From NCBI RefSeq assembly GCF_901709675.1, contig NC_051098.1, forward strand, positions 11,039,000 to 11,102,999: 64,000 nt of DNA, written 5' to 3'. Below, piece after piece: positions 1-12,437 of this stretch. Each line of letters begins with the position of its first letter. Position 1 is the stretch's first letter. The position numbers were made by a program, and so were the translations under genes. The stretch comes from Syngnathus acus. Taxonomy: Eukaryota > Chordata > Actinopteri > Syngnathiformes > Syngnathidae. The notes under the pieces are model-generated. The model ran no database searches. It was given only the letters and a program-made list of their open reading frames with translations, and had not been told where the DNA came from.

Positions 1-59
1 CTGCTGTGACGATAAAATTTCCCCACTGTGGGATAAATAAAGTTCTATCTATCTATCTA
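1..59 (+). mobile_element. 3' tail of a non-LTR retrotransposon (LINE), cut by the window edge
   Basis: The segment carries TTTCCCCACTGTGGGATAAA followed by TAAAGTTCTATCTATCTATC. A CCACTGTGGG..AATAAAG end running into a short tetranucleotide tail is typical of L2/CR1-type teleost LINEs. Only the tail is inside the window, so the coding part, if any, lies to the left. The final ATCT repeats (47-58) are the usual microsatellite-like LINE end. Confidence 0.65.
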
Positions 60-1797
60 ACATGCTAACCTTAAGTTTATATTTCGAAAAATAATATAGT
101 CTTGTTTCAATTAATTGCTACATGCATTGATGTGGTATGTTTTGGTATAATTGGGAAATACACGTTTTAAACAAAATTATAAACCGTCATTGACGATTTT
201 GTGTAAAGCTAACTCACCAAACAGGAAATAGGATTTTTTCCAACATTCAAACTCCAATTGTTATTTTTGCTACTCGGTTTTTGGGGAAAAATAGTTGCCG
301 GAGGGGTCGTAATAGTCATTAAATATAGAGAAGTTGTCAACACTGCAGACAAGCCGTTGCACTTGCTCACTACCTGCATATAAAATAAAAGCACTCCATA
401 TTATACTTTATGATCACTGTGAGGGTCCGTCAGACTTTTTAGCCCCGGGGCTGTACTTTGGCCAGATCAGCATTACACTAATGCAGAAAAAAAATAAAAT
501 ACATTTCACATTCAAGGAATCATCTCATGCAATCTCCTCTTTCTCTGCTTAACAGATCATCTCCCTTCATAAAGTCAATGAACTGAATGTGCCGGAATTT
601 CATCCCACATGACAAAACTGTTCTGCTCTCACTACTTCCATACATCAGTGCTCTTTATAGCCTCTTTTTACATTTCCAGTCCGTCCATCCGGTCCTAATT
701 CAAATTCTAAAGGCAAAAGCCTATGTAAAGTTCCTGTCAAAAATATTATGACCTATTCTGGTGAGGATTCTACCATCTTCTCTGGGGGTACATCATGTGA
801 CCGAGCTTTGTGTGGTCAAAGTACAGTTAATGAGAAGCAATTCTTTGCTGTCTGGAAGTCTTCCTGTGTAGTCGTCGTCTGTGTCCGAGGGAAGAGAGGA
901 GCCCTTGAATCTGCTGACAGTTTAACTGACAACAGAGTCTCCAGGCTGCTCAAAGGCATTCCAATTCTATTACACATTGGACAGTCCATCTAAAATTCAA
1001 GTCAAACTGTGAACTGATAATTAGAAAGGATTGTAACGTTTGCAAAAAGGATTCTTGATAGTTTCTTGATTGGACACTTTCAATGTGGCTCATCATTGAA
1101 ATAGCCTTTATCAGATTTGGTTTACTCGTCGACTTGACCACAGAGTTCCCAGGCACGTCTTTTTTTTTTTTTTTTTCCCTCCCAACGGTGGACAAACTGC
1201 CCCCACAAACCGTACACTCCTCGTTATACCTTTGTAGCAATAGCACTCATAGACCTCTTCGACATACGGTAGAGATTTTTTTTTTCAAAGCAGACTTAAT
1301 GAAAAGACTTTAAGTCTTGAGTGTGCTTTTGGGTAGACAATAAGATTCCAGATAAGAAATAATACATTATAGACCATCTGATAAGTGACTTAAACTGCAT
1401 ATTCATTCTGTGGAGGTTTGTGTGTGCCCAGTCTTTTTCTTTTTCTTTCCCCAGTGATGGATATCAGGGCTACATCAGACCTCCTTTATTTTCATCAGCT
1501 CTGTCACATGCATCAATGTCTTAAAGAAGCAAATGTTGGTGAAAGGTTATGAAATAAAGCAAAGACACAATGTGGCTGGTGATTAGTTGGGAGAAGATAA
1601 ATTGTGGTTGTAATACGAAATAGACAATGTGATTAGTGTCCGATGTGTCTAAAATAGTTGTCCCTTTATTCAGCTTAATGGATACAAGCAGTGAAGTTCT
1701 TGTGGGTCTTCTTCCCCATGGGCTCAGTACCTGAGGAGCCAAACATTGCAGTTCAATCCACAACAGCAAAAGTTCGCCATACCTTACAGGTAAGGTA
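60..1797. other. No gene recognised; AT-rich single-copy-looking DNA
   Basis: Open frames here are all under 100 codons and overlap each other on both strands without coding character. The only compositional feature is a run of about 17 T at 1160-1176. No transposon ends, tRNA boxes or convincing splice-flanked exon were seen. Confidence 0.6.
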
Positions 1798-2144
1798 CCG
1801 TATTTTCCGGACTATAAGGCGCACCGGACTATAAGGCGCACCATTAAAGCATCATGTCAGATTTTTAATCCAAATCAAATCATTCTCCATTTTATCTTTT
1901 TCATTTCAACTTCAGACGCAACAAATTACGTTATAATCACAAAATAATGATCCATAGTCTTTTTGATTCATGATTCATAGTCTTCAGCGGGCCACTTATG
2001 ATTGATTTCATGACACAATGCTTCGGGCCAGTTTAAATTTAGGAATTTGGTCCATATATAAGGCGCACCGGACTATAAGGCGCACTGTCGGCATTTGAGA
2101 AAATTTTAGGTTTTTAGGTGCGCCTGATAGTCCGGAAAATACGG
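1798..2144. mobile_element. Non-autonomous inverted-repeat DNA element (MITE), 'ATAAGGCGCAC' family, copy 1
   Basis: The left end reads CCGTATTTTCCGGACTATAA and the right end is its inverted match (GATAGTCCGGAAAATACGG), giving terminal inverted repeats of about 28 bp. Just inside both ends the motif ATAAGGCGCACC is repeated in direct orientation (about 1817-1842 and 2057-2085), which looks like subterminal transposase-binding repeats. The left flank is TA (1796-1797); the right flank is TC where TA would be expected, so the target duplication is either mutated or not TA. The roughly 200-bp interior has no coding capacity. The element is known from fish genomes; the superfamily is not determined here. 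Confidence 0.85.
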
Positions 2145-5100
2145 TCGTCATTGAGAGACTACGAATTTTTAAAATGCTAATGATCTTCTATTCCTGATAA
2201 TAAGCAACCTTAAAGTGTGGTTTTCCATTTCTAAAATCCCAGTGCCTTTGTGGAGAAAGTGAAAAGATTTCCATTTAAACTCTAATGGAGCAAAAACATT
2301 ACTGGAGGCCCAAATTGAGATTTTTTTTCTTGCCTTCTCTATTTTCTTCCTCACCTGGCAGGCTTGTAGCATTTATCTGGATGTTCCATGTCCCAGTGCT
2401 TGAATACCGGTGCTGATGGCAATATGTAGATGGTATTCATCCTTTTTAAATTTAGCACACCTTGTAAGTTCTGACCTGAAATGCAAAAGCCATTATAGGT
2501 CTATTTTGTTTTTGTTTGAATGTCCCCTCTGTCTTTAAAATTCCTAGTCTATTCTATGCCATCTTTATTCCATCAAATTACTGTTAGTCCTTTGACCATT
2601 GCGCTATTTATTTGATTTAGTTCTCTCATTATGCCTCCATATTCAAATGAGAACCCTGACCGCAGTGCGCTGAAAGTATCAAACCACTGTTTTTCCCTTT
2701 CGGTAGCGAACATTCATTTTTCATTCCCTTGTCGCAAATCAAATTTTGCTTCATGTTGACATTGAAATTGGTGTTTGGGATTCTGAGGTCACAATGACAC
2801 ACAACAAGCAACTAGTCTCTTTTGCTTTACCAGCGGATGTCATCCTATCGTGCTGGCATATTTAGACAACAGCTTTTATTGAGAAGAAAGAAAAACTAGG
2901 CTCCTCAAGAATCGTCCCTTTCTCGAGCTTTAATGTAGATGCATGGAAGAATAAACAGAATTATATAAGAATTATAATTGCAAGATTAAAAGAGGTTGAG
3001 CATGAATCTGAGCTCTGAGTAGTCTGGGTTTCAATGCATTACAAAAATCCACTGTTAACTGTAGCAGTCAGTCCTAATTTGCAAACTCTATTATAGGATT
3101 TAAGAGTAATCAAGCCAAGTTATTAGACCTAACGGAGTCCTTCAAAAGGCAATTTGTGAGTAAGTAATTTAAAGGCACCAAGTTGGACTTTTTTTTTGTG
3201 ACAAATTCTGCATTATTATTCCATCAATACATGACTGAATTCATTTTGCGACTAATTACATTCGCCTCTACTGTCATCATTTGAAAATTAAAGCAGTGAA
3301 CGGTGGCTTGAAAAGAAACATTTTGTTTGTTTACCACTAATTGGATCAATTGCAAAAGCGCAGACAGTGTAAGAAGTGTAAATGTTTGCTATGAAAACAT
3401 CCAAGGTAATTGCAGCGGTCTATTTACTATACTCGCCGTAATCGTAAGGCGCCAATTACTTTAAAACCGAATGTTGGATGAACTTTATATTGTCCACTCA
3501 ACAACATCATTGCATTTATAATTTGCACTGTCAGATCTAATTCATTCATAAAAGAGAATGTATCATTTTTTGCCCTGAAAGCATTACTTTTTTTTTTATT
3601 TGTTGATAAATTATGATACATTATTGTGGTGCAAAGTAGGGAACTTGCAACTGACACTTGTGTTCCATTATCAAGACACTTCAATAAATAACCCGAGTTT
3701 ATTTTTAAGACTAAACTGGAATGTTGTTCTTTTATTTGAACCCTTAGGAGAACTGAGAGCAAGTTTTTTTTCTCGTCTCCGTGTGAAAAGTGCACTACTC
3801 AGTAAGCTCAGCACTGATTATTCCAACTCTGCCACCTTTAGTTCATGTAGAAGTTCAAGTTTCCCACAGTCGAAAGGAAGCACCTGCTGTGTCAAAGTCA
3901 GCTTGGCATATGAATGACTTCCCAAATTCTAAGCTTTGCCTGATAGAAGAGCAATCAAGTGAAATAGTGGCTTCACGCTAGCACCACAGGAAGGAAAAGT
4001 GAGATGAGCTTATGATTTGCTCCCAGAACCCATTTTGCTTTATATTTCTATAATGAGGAAATGTAAAAGAATTAGTTGGCTATTGAGTCTTCTGTTCACT
4101 GATTGATCGTTCTTAAGTATAGTCGCAGGCAAGATAATACAAAGTACATTTTGGTATTTGAACATTTTAATTGGGCTGGACAAAATGGGAGATAATGTGT
4201 CTGTAGGGTATGCAGTCACTTAAAAGCCGAGGGACTGACAAAAATGAGATACAACAGGATTATTCTCAAAACGCTTCTTTTATTCCACACACAAAAAACC
4301 CCCACAAGGTTGTCTCTTTAAAGTTCCAGGACTTAGAAATGAGAAATTATGGAAAATTTATTTGGCAAGCTTTCTCCCAGAAAAAGGCCAGTGGATTGAT
4401 TTCACACTTTACACAACACTTGGCTTTTCTGTATTGTCCAGATGTTTGAGGTAAAATGATGCAAGAGGAAATTATCACACTTTTTTGGCTTTGATTTTGA
4501 AATGTGGGCTGGTTCCAAAGATTCAAAGTTTCTGTCCTTGTTTCACCCTGAACATTGAAAATATGGTCAACTAGGCTGATGAATTACATTTGTCAGTAGC
4601 AGCCTGCTTGTTCGCAACACTGCTTACAGGCTCAACCAAAAGAACAAAAAGTAAGACTCCATAGGCACTAGACATCGCTTTCAAAGTGTCTACGTCTTTC
4701 GCTATAAGCAAGCCAACCTCAACTTGTATGTATTATTTAAGTCAGAATACTTTCTGCTTTAGAAGTTATCGTGTAGGCATATCTGAAACGAAGCATAGCT
4801 GCCACGAAAGGCTAAACATGCCCAATGGGACTCCTTTAGTCTGCATCTCCAACCGTCATCCCACAAACGGGTTTTCGGGAAAAAGTGGTAGGCTGCCTCA
4901 ATAACAAAGATGCATAGTTGTTAAATAAAGATTAATAGAATTGTTACTTAATGGTTGTCATGGGACAACAGCAATGTTAGTTTATCTTATCTTAAGTCGT
5001 TTATTGTAGTATAAAAAAAAACATGGCAGTTTTTTGCAAAGGACTGTAAAAGCAGCCGGGCTTGGACACTCTTGTGTAGCCACTCCTGTGTGAAATGTAT

Positions 5101-5819
5101 TTACACATGACTTCCTCTCTTCAAGTCTGATGGTGCTTTGCAGTATCCAGCCAGCTCAGATATGAAACTGGGCTGCGAGCCACATGATGGAGCATATAGA
5201 AAAGGCAATGAGTGAGAGAGTTTGCGTGAAATTGTAGATATAGGTGCAGCATGCGTTTGGTGCTAAGCCTTCGGAAAATCGGGTATACTCTACATTTCCT
5301 CATTTTGAATTTAAAGACTGATGCTGCTTTGTTTACTTTTCTGTTCATTAAGACTCTCTCCTTGATAGCACTGAATGAGACAGATTGATAAATAGCTGGG
5401 AATGTTTTCTACATTCTAAACATTATGCTGCAATATTATGTACGTAAAAGGGAATTCAAGTCACAGAATTTCTTTGCATTATATTCTATATGGCTTCAGG
5501 ACTCTAAACTATTCCATCAGTATGCCATTCATCTTCATTCTTCCACTTTTCTCATGACATATCATAGCGAATCTTTTTGACATGACTTGCCCTATATTTA
5601 CCTATTTTGTTGCAAGTCCAAGAACAATAGAAGCTACATCAAGCTACTTGTAAGACCTTCAGTTCTTCCCTTGAGTGATTATATGGCTTCCAGAGAGTCC
5701 TTCGACAATGTGGCTATTTAAGAAAGATACTTTTTTAATGTATGTGAAGTCAGTACTTGTTCTCCATGCCAGCTAGGGGGATGGTATATGTTTCTTCAAT
5801 GTCCGACCTTTGATCCCAT
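2145..5819. other. No gene recognised; AT-rich non-coding DNA
   Basis: The longest frame is a 122-codon minus-strand frame at 3,427-3,795. It has no recognisable domain and is interrupted by A/T runs. Several short A or T homopolymers are present (for example 3,189-3,197 and 3,588-3,597). No transposon termini were recognised. Confidence 0.55.
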
Positions 5820-5966
5820 CCCATTCTGCCACGGGCCTGAATTTGCTCCCTTCTGTCTGGTCAATGGTTTGAACCTCGGTTGCTTCACCGACCGACTCCC
5901 CTGATAGAGCAACCCACACACAGTTTAACCTCCATCATTTTGCCCTTCAAAAAAGGACAAAACATG
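5820..5966 (+). repeat. Copy A of an unnamed diverged dispersed repeat (partner at 20,305-20,448)
   Basis: The 3' 63 bases (5,903-5,966) align with 20,386-20,448 with one gap at about three quarters identity by eye. Shared landmarks in order are GATAGA, CCACACACA, ACCTCCATC and GGACAAAACAT. Weaker similarity (GCTCCCT, ATCAATGG-like words) extends about 80 bp upstream. Neither copy shows terminal inverted repeats or a tail, and I do not recognise the family. It could be an old SINE or LINE fragment, or an ancient segmental duplicate of a conserved element. Confidence 0.5.
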
Positions 5967-7558
5967 TGTAACATATCATCGCTTCTTACAACCTCGCTGC
6001 TTTTTAGATTTATAGAAGTGTTTAAGGTGATCCATCAAACATCTTGAGAGCTTTTTTATGTTTGTGTGAGGAATTGTTTGTGGCTTGAAAGGATGTGTAA
6101 CAAGGACAATAAAGGTCACAAATACAGGTAGGGTATATTTACAACGATACACCCAAGATTTAAAGACATATTTTGGGAGGAATGTTGAGTTCTGTCAATG
6201 TTTTGCCACTACGTTCTGATTTCTTTGTCTTTTTTCTTGTCCTGTAAAGCCCTGTGAGACTTCCAGCCATTGACAGTCTATAGTATCTAAAGCTCCACAG
6301 TAGAACCCCTTTAACTGTATTAAACTGTCAAGATGTCACTGAGTATTATGCAGCTCGCAGCCGTTCAGGCTTTTTAAGATGCAGCTCGCCAGAGTGGAGG
6401 TTTTTGGAAGATGAAACTCATGTAGTGACTCTTGCTTCTACGTTCAGCGACTTTTGTGTGTTTTTGTTTTGTGTAGATAAGTCTGCACCTCGTCCAGCTT
6501 TTTTGTTATCGTACTATGTCGGCTGTTTTGTTCTTGCGATGACATTTTGTTTTTTTGAAGTTGCTTTTTATTGTTCAATGGTGACACCTTGTTGGAATAG
6601 CGTCCGTGCTACTGCTCTCGAATCTTTACATCTGCGTAGTGGTGCTTTTTCTGGTTGTGAGGGGTAGCATTAAACACTGGTTATTTATTGGCTGTAAACA
6701 GGAAGATTTTTTTTTTCGTGTTTGGGGGCGTGTGCCCGATTTAATGCATAACATAAAAAGTTGGAGAAAGACTGCTGGAAGTTGCTCTTGTCGGATAGTG
6801 TGCAAATACTTGCTCATGCAGTCCAAATTATGAAGGGACCATTTTAGATTGAAAAGAGAGATAAAGTTGTTTTTGTGTGGTTAGAGCCTGAAAATGCAAA
6901 GATTTAATTTTTATTGTAAAATCTGAAACCTGCAATTTTAATTTGCCCGTATGATTGTCATAACAAAATTGTGATTTAGTTTTGCACTAATGATGATCAC
7001 ATCTCAGGGACGAGCTTAAATTGTGTTTTAAATGTAAATTACATCTTTAACACTGTTCTGTGCTATATTGTAAAAGGTAATTGATAATATATTCCTCACG
7101 GAGGTGGGCAAAAGTAATATCCAGCCTCGTACAGAAAAAAAGTGTGTGGTTACCTGTATTGATTTATGTATTGATTTTTTTAAAGTATTTTTTTTTCATA
7201 GCGAATAACAGTATTTCTTATTTGAGTGCTGTGGAATTTGCATTCAGCTTACACTCTGCTCCGCATGTGGGTTTTTCATTTTCTACTTGATTTGTTGTAA
7301 AGGCATGAGGGCATCGATAGCCCATAAATCTGCCTATCCCATCTATTTTTTAAATGTAGCAATTAGAGCAATTGCTGTTGTGTCAATTTATTTAAATACC
7401 TGAAAGGTCTGTTCTAAATATAGCTCAACAGTGATGGAACACTGACTTATTAGAAATAATTAAAACAGAAGATGAATATTAATATTTATTTATTTAAACT
7501 TAACCTGATGCATGTTTCTTCTGAACCAAACGTTTAATATTTTAAAATAGAAAATTCA
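5967..7558. other. No gene recognised; contains a CpG-richer block at about 6,330-6,860
   Basis: Most of this stretch is AT-rich. Between 6,330 and 6,860 the base composition shifts (AGCTCGCAGCCG, GCGTCCGTGC, GGGGGCGTGTGCCC) and frames of 87, 75 and 66 codons overlap there on both strands without domain character. The block could be a younger insertion or an old CpG island; no ends or splice sites define it. Confidence 0.45.
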
Positions 7559-8119
7559 ATGGGGTGGAAAAAAATGCAGAGAATAAAGATTAGCTCAAGC
7601 AAGACAGAATATAAATGCATGAATGAGAGAGTTGGAGGTCGAAGAGTGAGGGAGATAGTGAGAGTGGAGGACTTTAAAAGTCCCCAGCAATGGGGATTGT
7701 GGTCAGGAGGTGACAAAATGGATCCAAGCAAGTTGAAATGGTTGGAGGAAAATGTCAGGTGTGTTTTGTGATAGAAGAATCTTTCAGGATGAAGGGGAAC
7801 GTTTCTAAGGCAGTTTGTGAGGCCAGCCATGATGTACGGCACTCAAGACAACAGCCAGCAGAGCTAGAAATGGCAGAAATGAAGATGTTGAGGTTTTCTC
7901 TTCGAGTCAGCTGGAAGGATGGGATTCGAAATGAGCTCATCAGAAGGACAGCCAAGGCTAGCTGAAGAGTTAGGATGGTTTGAAAATGTCCAGAAAAGAC
8001 AATACACAATAGCACAAGGATGTGCATGGAGCTGGTTGAGAGATGTGGTAAGGGAAGATATGAGGACAGACGCAAAAGATAAGAAAATTGGCACAACTGG
8101 AGCCTATAAGTCACCGTAA
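7559..8119 (+). pseudogene. Frameshifted relic of a LINE ORF2 C-terminal region (RTE/L1-like)
   Basis: Three consecutive frames together read like the region after the reverse transcriptase domain of a non-LTR retrotransposon: SSSKTEYKCMNERVGG then VEDFK (frame 1, about 7,586-7,679), MAEMKMLRFSLRVSWKDGIR then NELIRRTAK (frame 2, about 7,870-7,958), and LGWFENVQKR then RDVVREDMR (frame 3, about 7,970-8,070). The order matches the LINE pattern 'SKTEYMCMN - FKYLGS - AELKMLRF - IRNELIRGT - RWFGHVQRR - DVVKEDM' that I know from fish and invertebrate elements. At least two frameshifts and missing pieces make it non-functional. No poly(A) or tail repeat is evident at the 3' side, so it is an internal fragment. 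Exact clade unresolved. Confidence 0.8.
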
Positions 8120-11100
8120 AGCAATTGCTACATTGAGACATCTATATTGACATGGGGCTCATATGAAATTGGGCTCGGATGACAGGAGGCGGGTAAGATT
8201 CTGTCAGTTGACTGCTGTGTGATGCATGTGCAAGCGTCCCTGTCCAGAGATCAAGTCTCACTCTCCTCCAGAGGGAGATGCAACTGAGCTTCCAGTTGTC
8301 ATAGATACAAGTACTCTCCATTGTTGCTTTGGTCACATGTCTATTATGGCAGCTGACAAAAGCATTCAGTACAAATCACAACAAATAAAAGCTTGATTGT
8401 AAAAAAATAGAAAGTCATGAAAGAGCCAGGTCAATTTTCATATATGCATATATGCATAAAGACTAAAAACAAATTGAATGAATGCATTGCAAACTTCTCT
8501 TTACGTCAGCCTTAGACAAAAGAGAATTTGTTGGAGCTCACTTGGGTAAATGGTGTCTTATCTATTTTCATGTATTGTCTAGTAAATATCAGACTGAACT
8601 CAAGGACACTTAGGTGCATGGAGGTTGCATGTATTATTTATGTCATATATTTCAAAGTAGCAATTCTTTGGGAGGGCCTTTCGACCCTCCGCTTCAATCT
8701 TTTTGCGCACACAAGCACACAGATTGTGTGTGATGACACTTTTTTTTTTCCTCTCTGAAAAATCTTTTATGACAGATAGGATTTGGAAGAACCTCAATTT
8801 CTCTGTACATGCTCAGTGTTGCAAACAAAATGAACGACCTGACTGGAGAGATCAACTTTGACATTGTGTGGACAAACTGAAACAGACATGTTTGCACAGT
8901 TATCCAATTCTCAGCTGGTTTGGTTCCGTGACATCGTTGACTCTATCAACAACTCCAGTCTACTGTCTGAAAAATACTTCCTGGGTTTCTGACAGTCATT
9001 AAAGTTCATGTACACTCTACAGAATTACAAAATGTTTCATTTATTTTTTTATTTTTCATTTAATTTTTAACATTTTTATATGTGGTTTTCTTTGTTCTTT
9101 TTAAGTTTAAGTTAATTTTTTTTATTTGTATTTTTTTAATTGTTTATTTGGTTTTTTTATTTTTGAGTTTTTGTGATGTTTTTTTTATTTTCTTTTTTCA
9201 TTTTGGGGGAAGGGCTCTGAAGTGAGATTATAGTGATGGACCGAACCCTGCAGCCTTACTTAATATGATGTCTCATCTTGATACACTGTGAACTTTTGTT
9301 CACTTTTTTCTCTCCGTTTCTCCACTTAGACCGCCCGAAGTCTCATCCGAGTGTTCCGTCCTTGGTCCCGTCTTCTCATATCTTTCAGCGTTGTCCCCTA
9401 GTTGATCCATAGATGTTTTTTGCATATGCCCTTCCCATCTAAAGAAAAAAAAAAATGCATAAAATGCAGGAATGAGTGTTTATTAGAGGTTCGTTGCGTC
9501 TTTGTTTCTCAATGGGTGTTACATCAATACTAATAAATCAGATATTCTTGGTAAATTGTCAGTGGGATAAATTTCCTTGTCAAAGAGGACTATTTGGGGC
9601 CGACAGGAGAGACAAGCGTTCCAGCGGTCATTAACATAGAATACTTCAGGGGATTTGTATCCTTGCTGCAAGTGTGCATGTCAAAGACATTGTAGGTTAA
9701 GGACTATTTTAATAAAATATTTTGTAAAAATGAAAAAAAAAAAAAGTACTTCAGTTGCTTTTTTATCTCATTGAAAATGTATTTGCTTCCCTGTAGGATA
9801 TGTATTTGTGCACTTATCGTAGCTGAAGTCCAACCTGAAGTGTTTTTTTCCTGAGAAAATAACCAAATTACAACGTAAGGGGTATTTAAACGTAATGGTT
9901 CTGTTGTAGGTCAACTCTCGCCGGTATCAATTCCAGACTCGGAGTGGTCTGCCATCTGCCTCCAAATGGCAAATAGGAGTAAATTAAATATAGATTCAGA
10001 CCCAGAAATACCTGCAGTAAGTAACAGCAGGAGAAAGAAAAATCATAAATTAGCAGAACCCAGCAATTGTGTGTGAATGTGAACAGATGGAGGAGAGAAA
10101 TCATGGCAAATGACGTGATTAAGGATAAGCTAACTATAAGTGTGTTTTTTTTAGATGAGTTAGAAGTCAACCAAATATATATAAAAAAAAAAAAAAAAAA
10201 GATGGAGAGGGGACTGACAGCTGCCTCTGGAGGGAACTATGTGGATGTGTATTCCCTCACTGTCAAAGTGAAGCCTGCATATTTTAAACCATCACCGTTG
10301 AAGTGCAGTAAAATATCTTTAGCCTCATGCAAGTCCCTGCACACTCGAATTTTCACACCCTCAAAAGCATTACTGATAATAATCTATTCACAGACCAGGT
10401 GGGATTTTGAGTACTGACATTAAGGGTCCTTATTCATTCAAAGTATTTTCTGGATTGTCACTAATAGTCTATTTTGCACACTGCTTAGCATCTTAATGAA
10501 AATGCATGCTGCTAACGATTTTCTTTGCTTCTTGTCAACTTAAAAGAAGCTTTGGTAATCATCGTATGTTAAAAGGATGCTTTAGGTGCCAGGAAACAAA
10601 AGATTTCAACAAGCTAGCCAGAAATCCTTCAATTATTCCTTCATCATCTAATATGCAACCTCGAAAGCATCAGATCGAAATCATGTTTGCTTGTTTCATT
10701 TATATCCTCTGAATTTCATATCATTGAGATTTGGGACAACTAACTCTTGAACTCTTGATTTCGAGGTGTCTTTTCAGAATTGTGTTTCAACAAAAACTAT
10801 CATGAGCCTGAGCTATGGTAGCCCATGAGTGATAAAATAAAAAACAGCAATACTCAAACTGCCCAGTGCGATGACACGGCTAGTATAAAACATTCTTGTC
10901 AAGTAGTTGGCTGCAAAATAAGTTTTAGAGCCCTGGAAGCACATAGCAAGTAGTAGTTCCTTGAATGATGACAAAGTACAGAGACAAAAATAAAATATCA
11001 CCTTCTGACACATCATTCTTGCTTACTGCAGTGATGCATAAACAGATGGTAAGACGCAGATGGCACCAAATAAAAGTATCACGGAAGTGGCAAGAATGCT

Positions 11101-11234
11101 TAACACTGCCAACGTCTAGTTGAAATTTTATTTTTGTTTGACCATCCTGATGAAGTTATATGTGAACCTCCCATCCATATCTGAGAATGTTCTAAACTAC
11201 TGCTTGCAACCCCTGATGGATGAGATGTTGGGCC
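8120..11234. other. No gene recognised; T-rich block and poly(A) run
   Basis: A strongly T-rich block covers about 9,035-9,205 on the plus strand. An uninterrupted run of 18 A follows ATATATAT at 10,183-10,200. At 9,300-9,330 a long pyrimidine tract ends in CACTTAG, which resembles a splice acceptor, but the sequence after it closes in all three frames within about 90 bases and has no clear donor. Nothing else was recognised. Confidence 0.5.
9035..9205. repeat. T-rich low-complexity block
   Basis: About 170 bp in which nearly all positions on the plus strand are T, with A and G interruptions (TTTTTTTATTTTTCATTTAA and similar). No periodic unit; probably a decayed poly(T)-derived stretch. Confidence 0.8.
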
Positions 11235-11782
11235 TTAGACTTAGAGACAGACTTAGACAGAACTTTATTGTCATTTTGTCAACACTAGGTGTGTACAAAA
11301 CGAAATTTCGTTGCATACGGCTTTCAACAATGTAGTGGTATTTCGGCTGGTTAAAAAAGTGACATTCTATATAAAAATATGAAATAAGATAATTATAAAG
11401 TACAAAGTGCCGCAGTGATAAAGTATGTAAACAGTGCAGGAGACAAAAGCAGTATTTACAAGTGTGCAGAGGAATGCTACGTTTGAATGTTCAACAGTCT
11501 GACGACAGCAGGGAAAAAACTATTGCAGAACCTGGTGGACCTGCAGCGGATGCTGCGAAACCTCTTCCCAGAGGGCAGCAGGGAGAACAGTCCATGGTGG
11601 GGGTGTGATGGGTCACTGATAATATTACGGGCTCGGGACACGCAGCGCTGGGATGACAAGTCCTGAATGGAGGGAAGAGGAGCCCCGATGATCCTCTCTG
11701 CTGTCCTCACCACTCTCCTCAGGTTCTTCCACTCGGAGGCGCTGCAACCTCCACACCACACCGAGAGACAGCTGGTATGTTG
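11235..11782 (-). mobile_element. 5'-truncated LINE, minus strand, with intact C-terminal ORF2 fragment and 3' tail
   Basis: On the minus strand a 94-codon open frame (11,761-11,477) reads VWCGGCSASEWKNLRRVVRT, then AERIIGAPLPS, CVSRARNIISDPSHP, HHGLFSLLPSG and FCNSFFPAVVRLLN. This is the conserved C-terminus of L2/Rex-type fish LINE reverse transcriptase ORFs (pattern RVVRTAEKIIG - LPS - DPSHPxHxLFxLLPSGRRxRSI - NSFFPxAVRLLN). The 3' UTR follows and ends at 11,235-11,275 in an AAAGTTCTGTCTAAGTCTG-type tail with repeated AAGTCT units. The 5' end is lost near 11,782, before the catalytic RT motifs, consistent with incomplete target-primed reverse transcription. The readable frame suggests a fairly young insertion compared with the other LINE relics here. 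Confidence 0.88.
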
Positions 11783-12406
11783 GTCTTGTGTGTCAGTGAC
11801 AGAGAGTCAACATCAGCTTTGTGTCTTCCGGGCATCCTTCCAGAGTGACAATTCACTACTCAGTATGTAGACACAAACATGTTTACAAATGCATGAACAT
11901 AAATCTGACCTCCCTGTTGAGCTTTTCTTTGGATGAAGCTGTCTGCTTGAATTTGCGGTCTCATTTTTTTGGATCGTTACCTGGCCCATCATGATTGTAG
12001 ATGAGGGAGGGAGCGCACACTTGGTCCACAAAAGGTAAATAGCATAAGGCCTCTTATTTTCCTTTATTAGTAAGATCTCTTATTAGAGCATGATAAAAAA
12101 ATATTGGTGACAGAAAATCAAGGGTTCAGAAATGATCCTAAATTCTCCCATTATTATGTTATAAATATAATTTCTTAAAATGTGTTTTCTCTATTGCTTC
12201 TAGTTTCTCTCTCTCTTATATGTTCCCTCTCGCCTGGTTACTTTGTTCATTTAGGCCTCACATTTCTGATTGCCTGCATCACAACTTTTCTTACTCCAGT
12301 GGACTCTAGAATTAGATTAGGGGGCATTGATAACTCGTTAATTAGACAGTTGATGGGAAGTAGATGAGTTTCCATTCTCCTCTTGCAACTTTAAATGACT
12401 TTGTGT

Positions 12407-12437
<31 letters not shown>

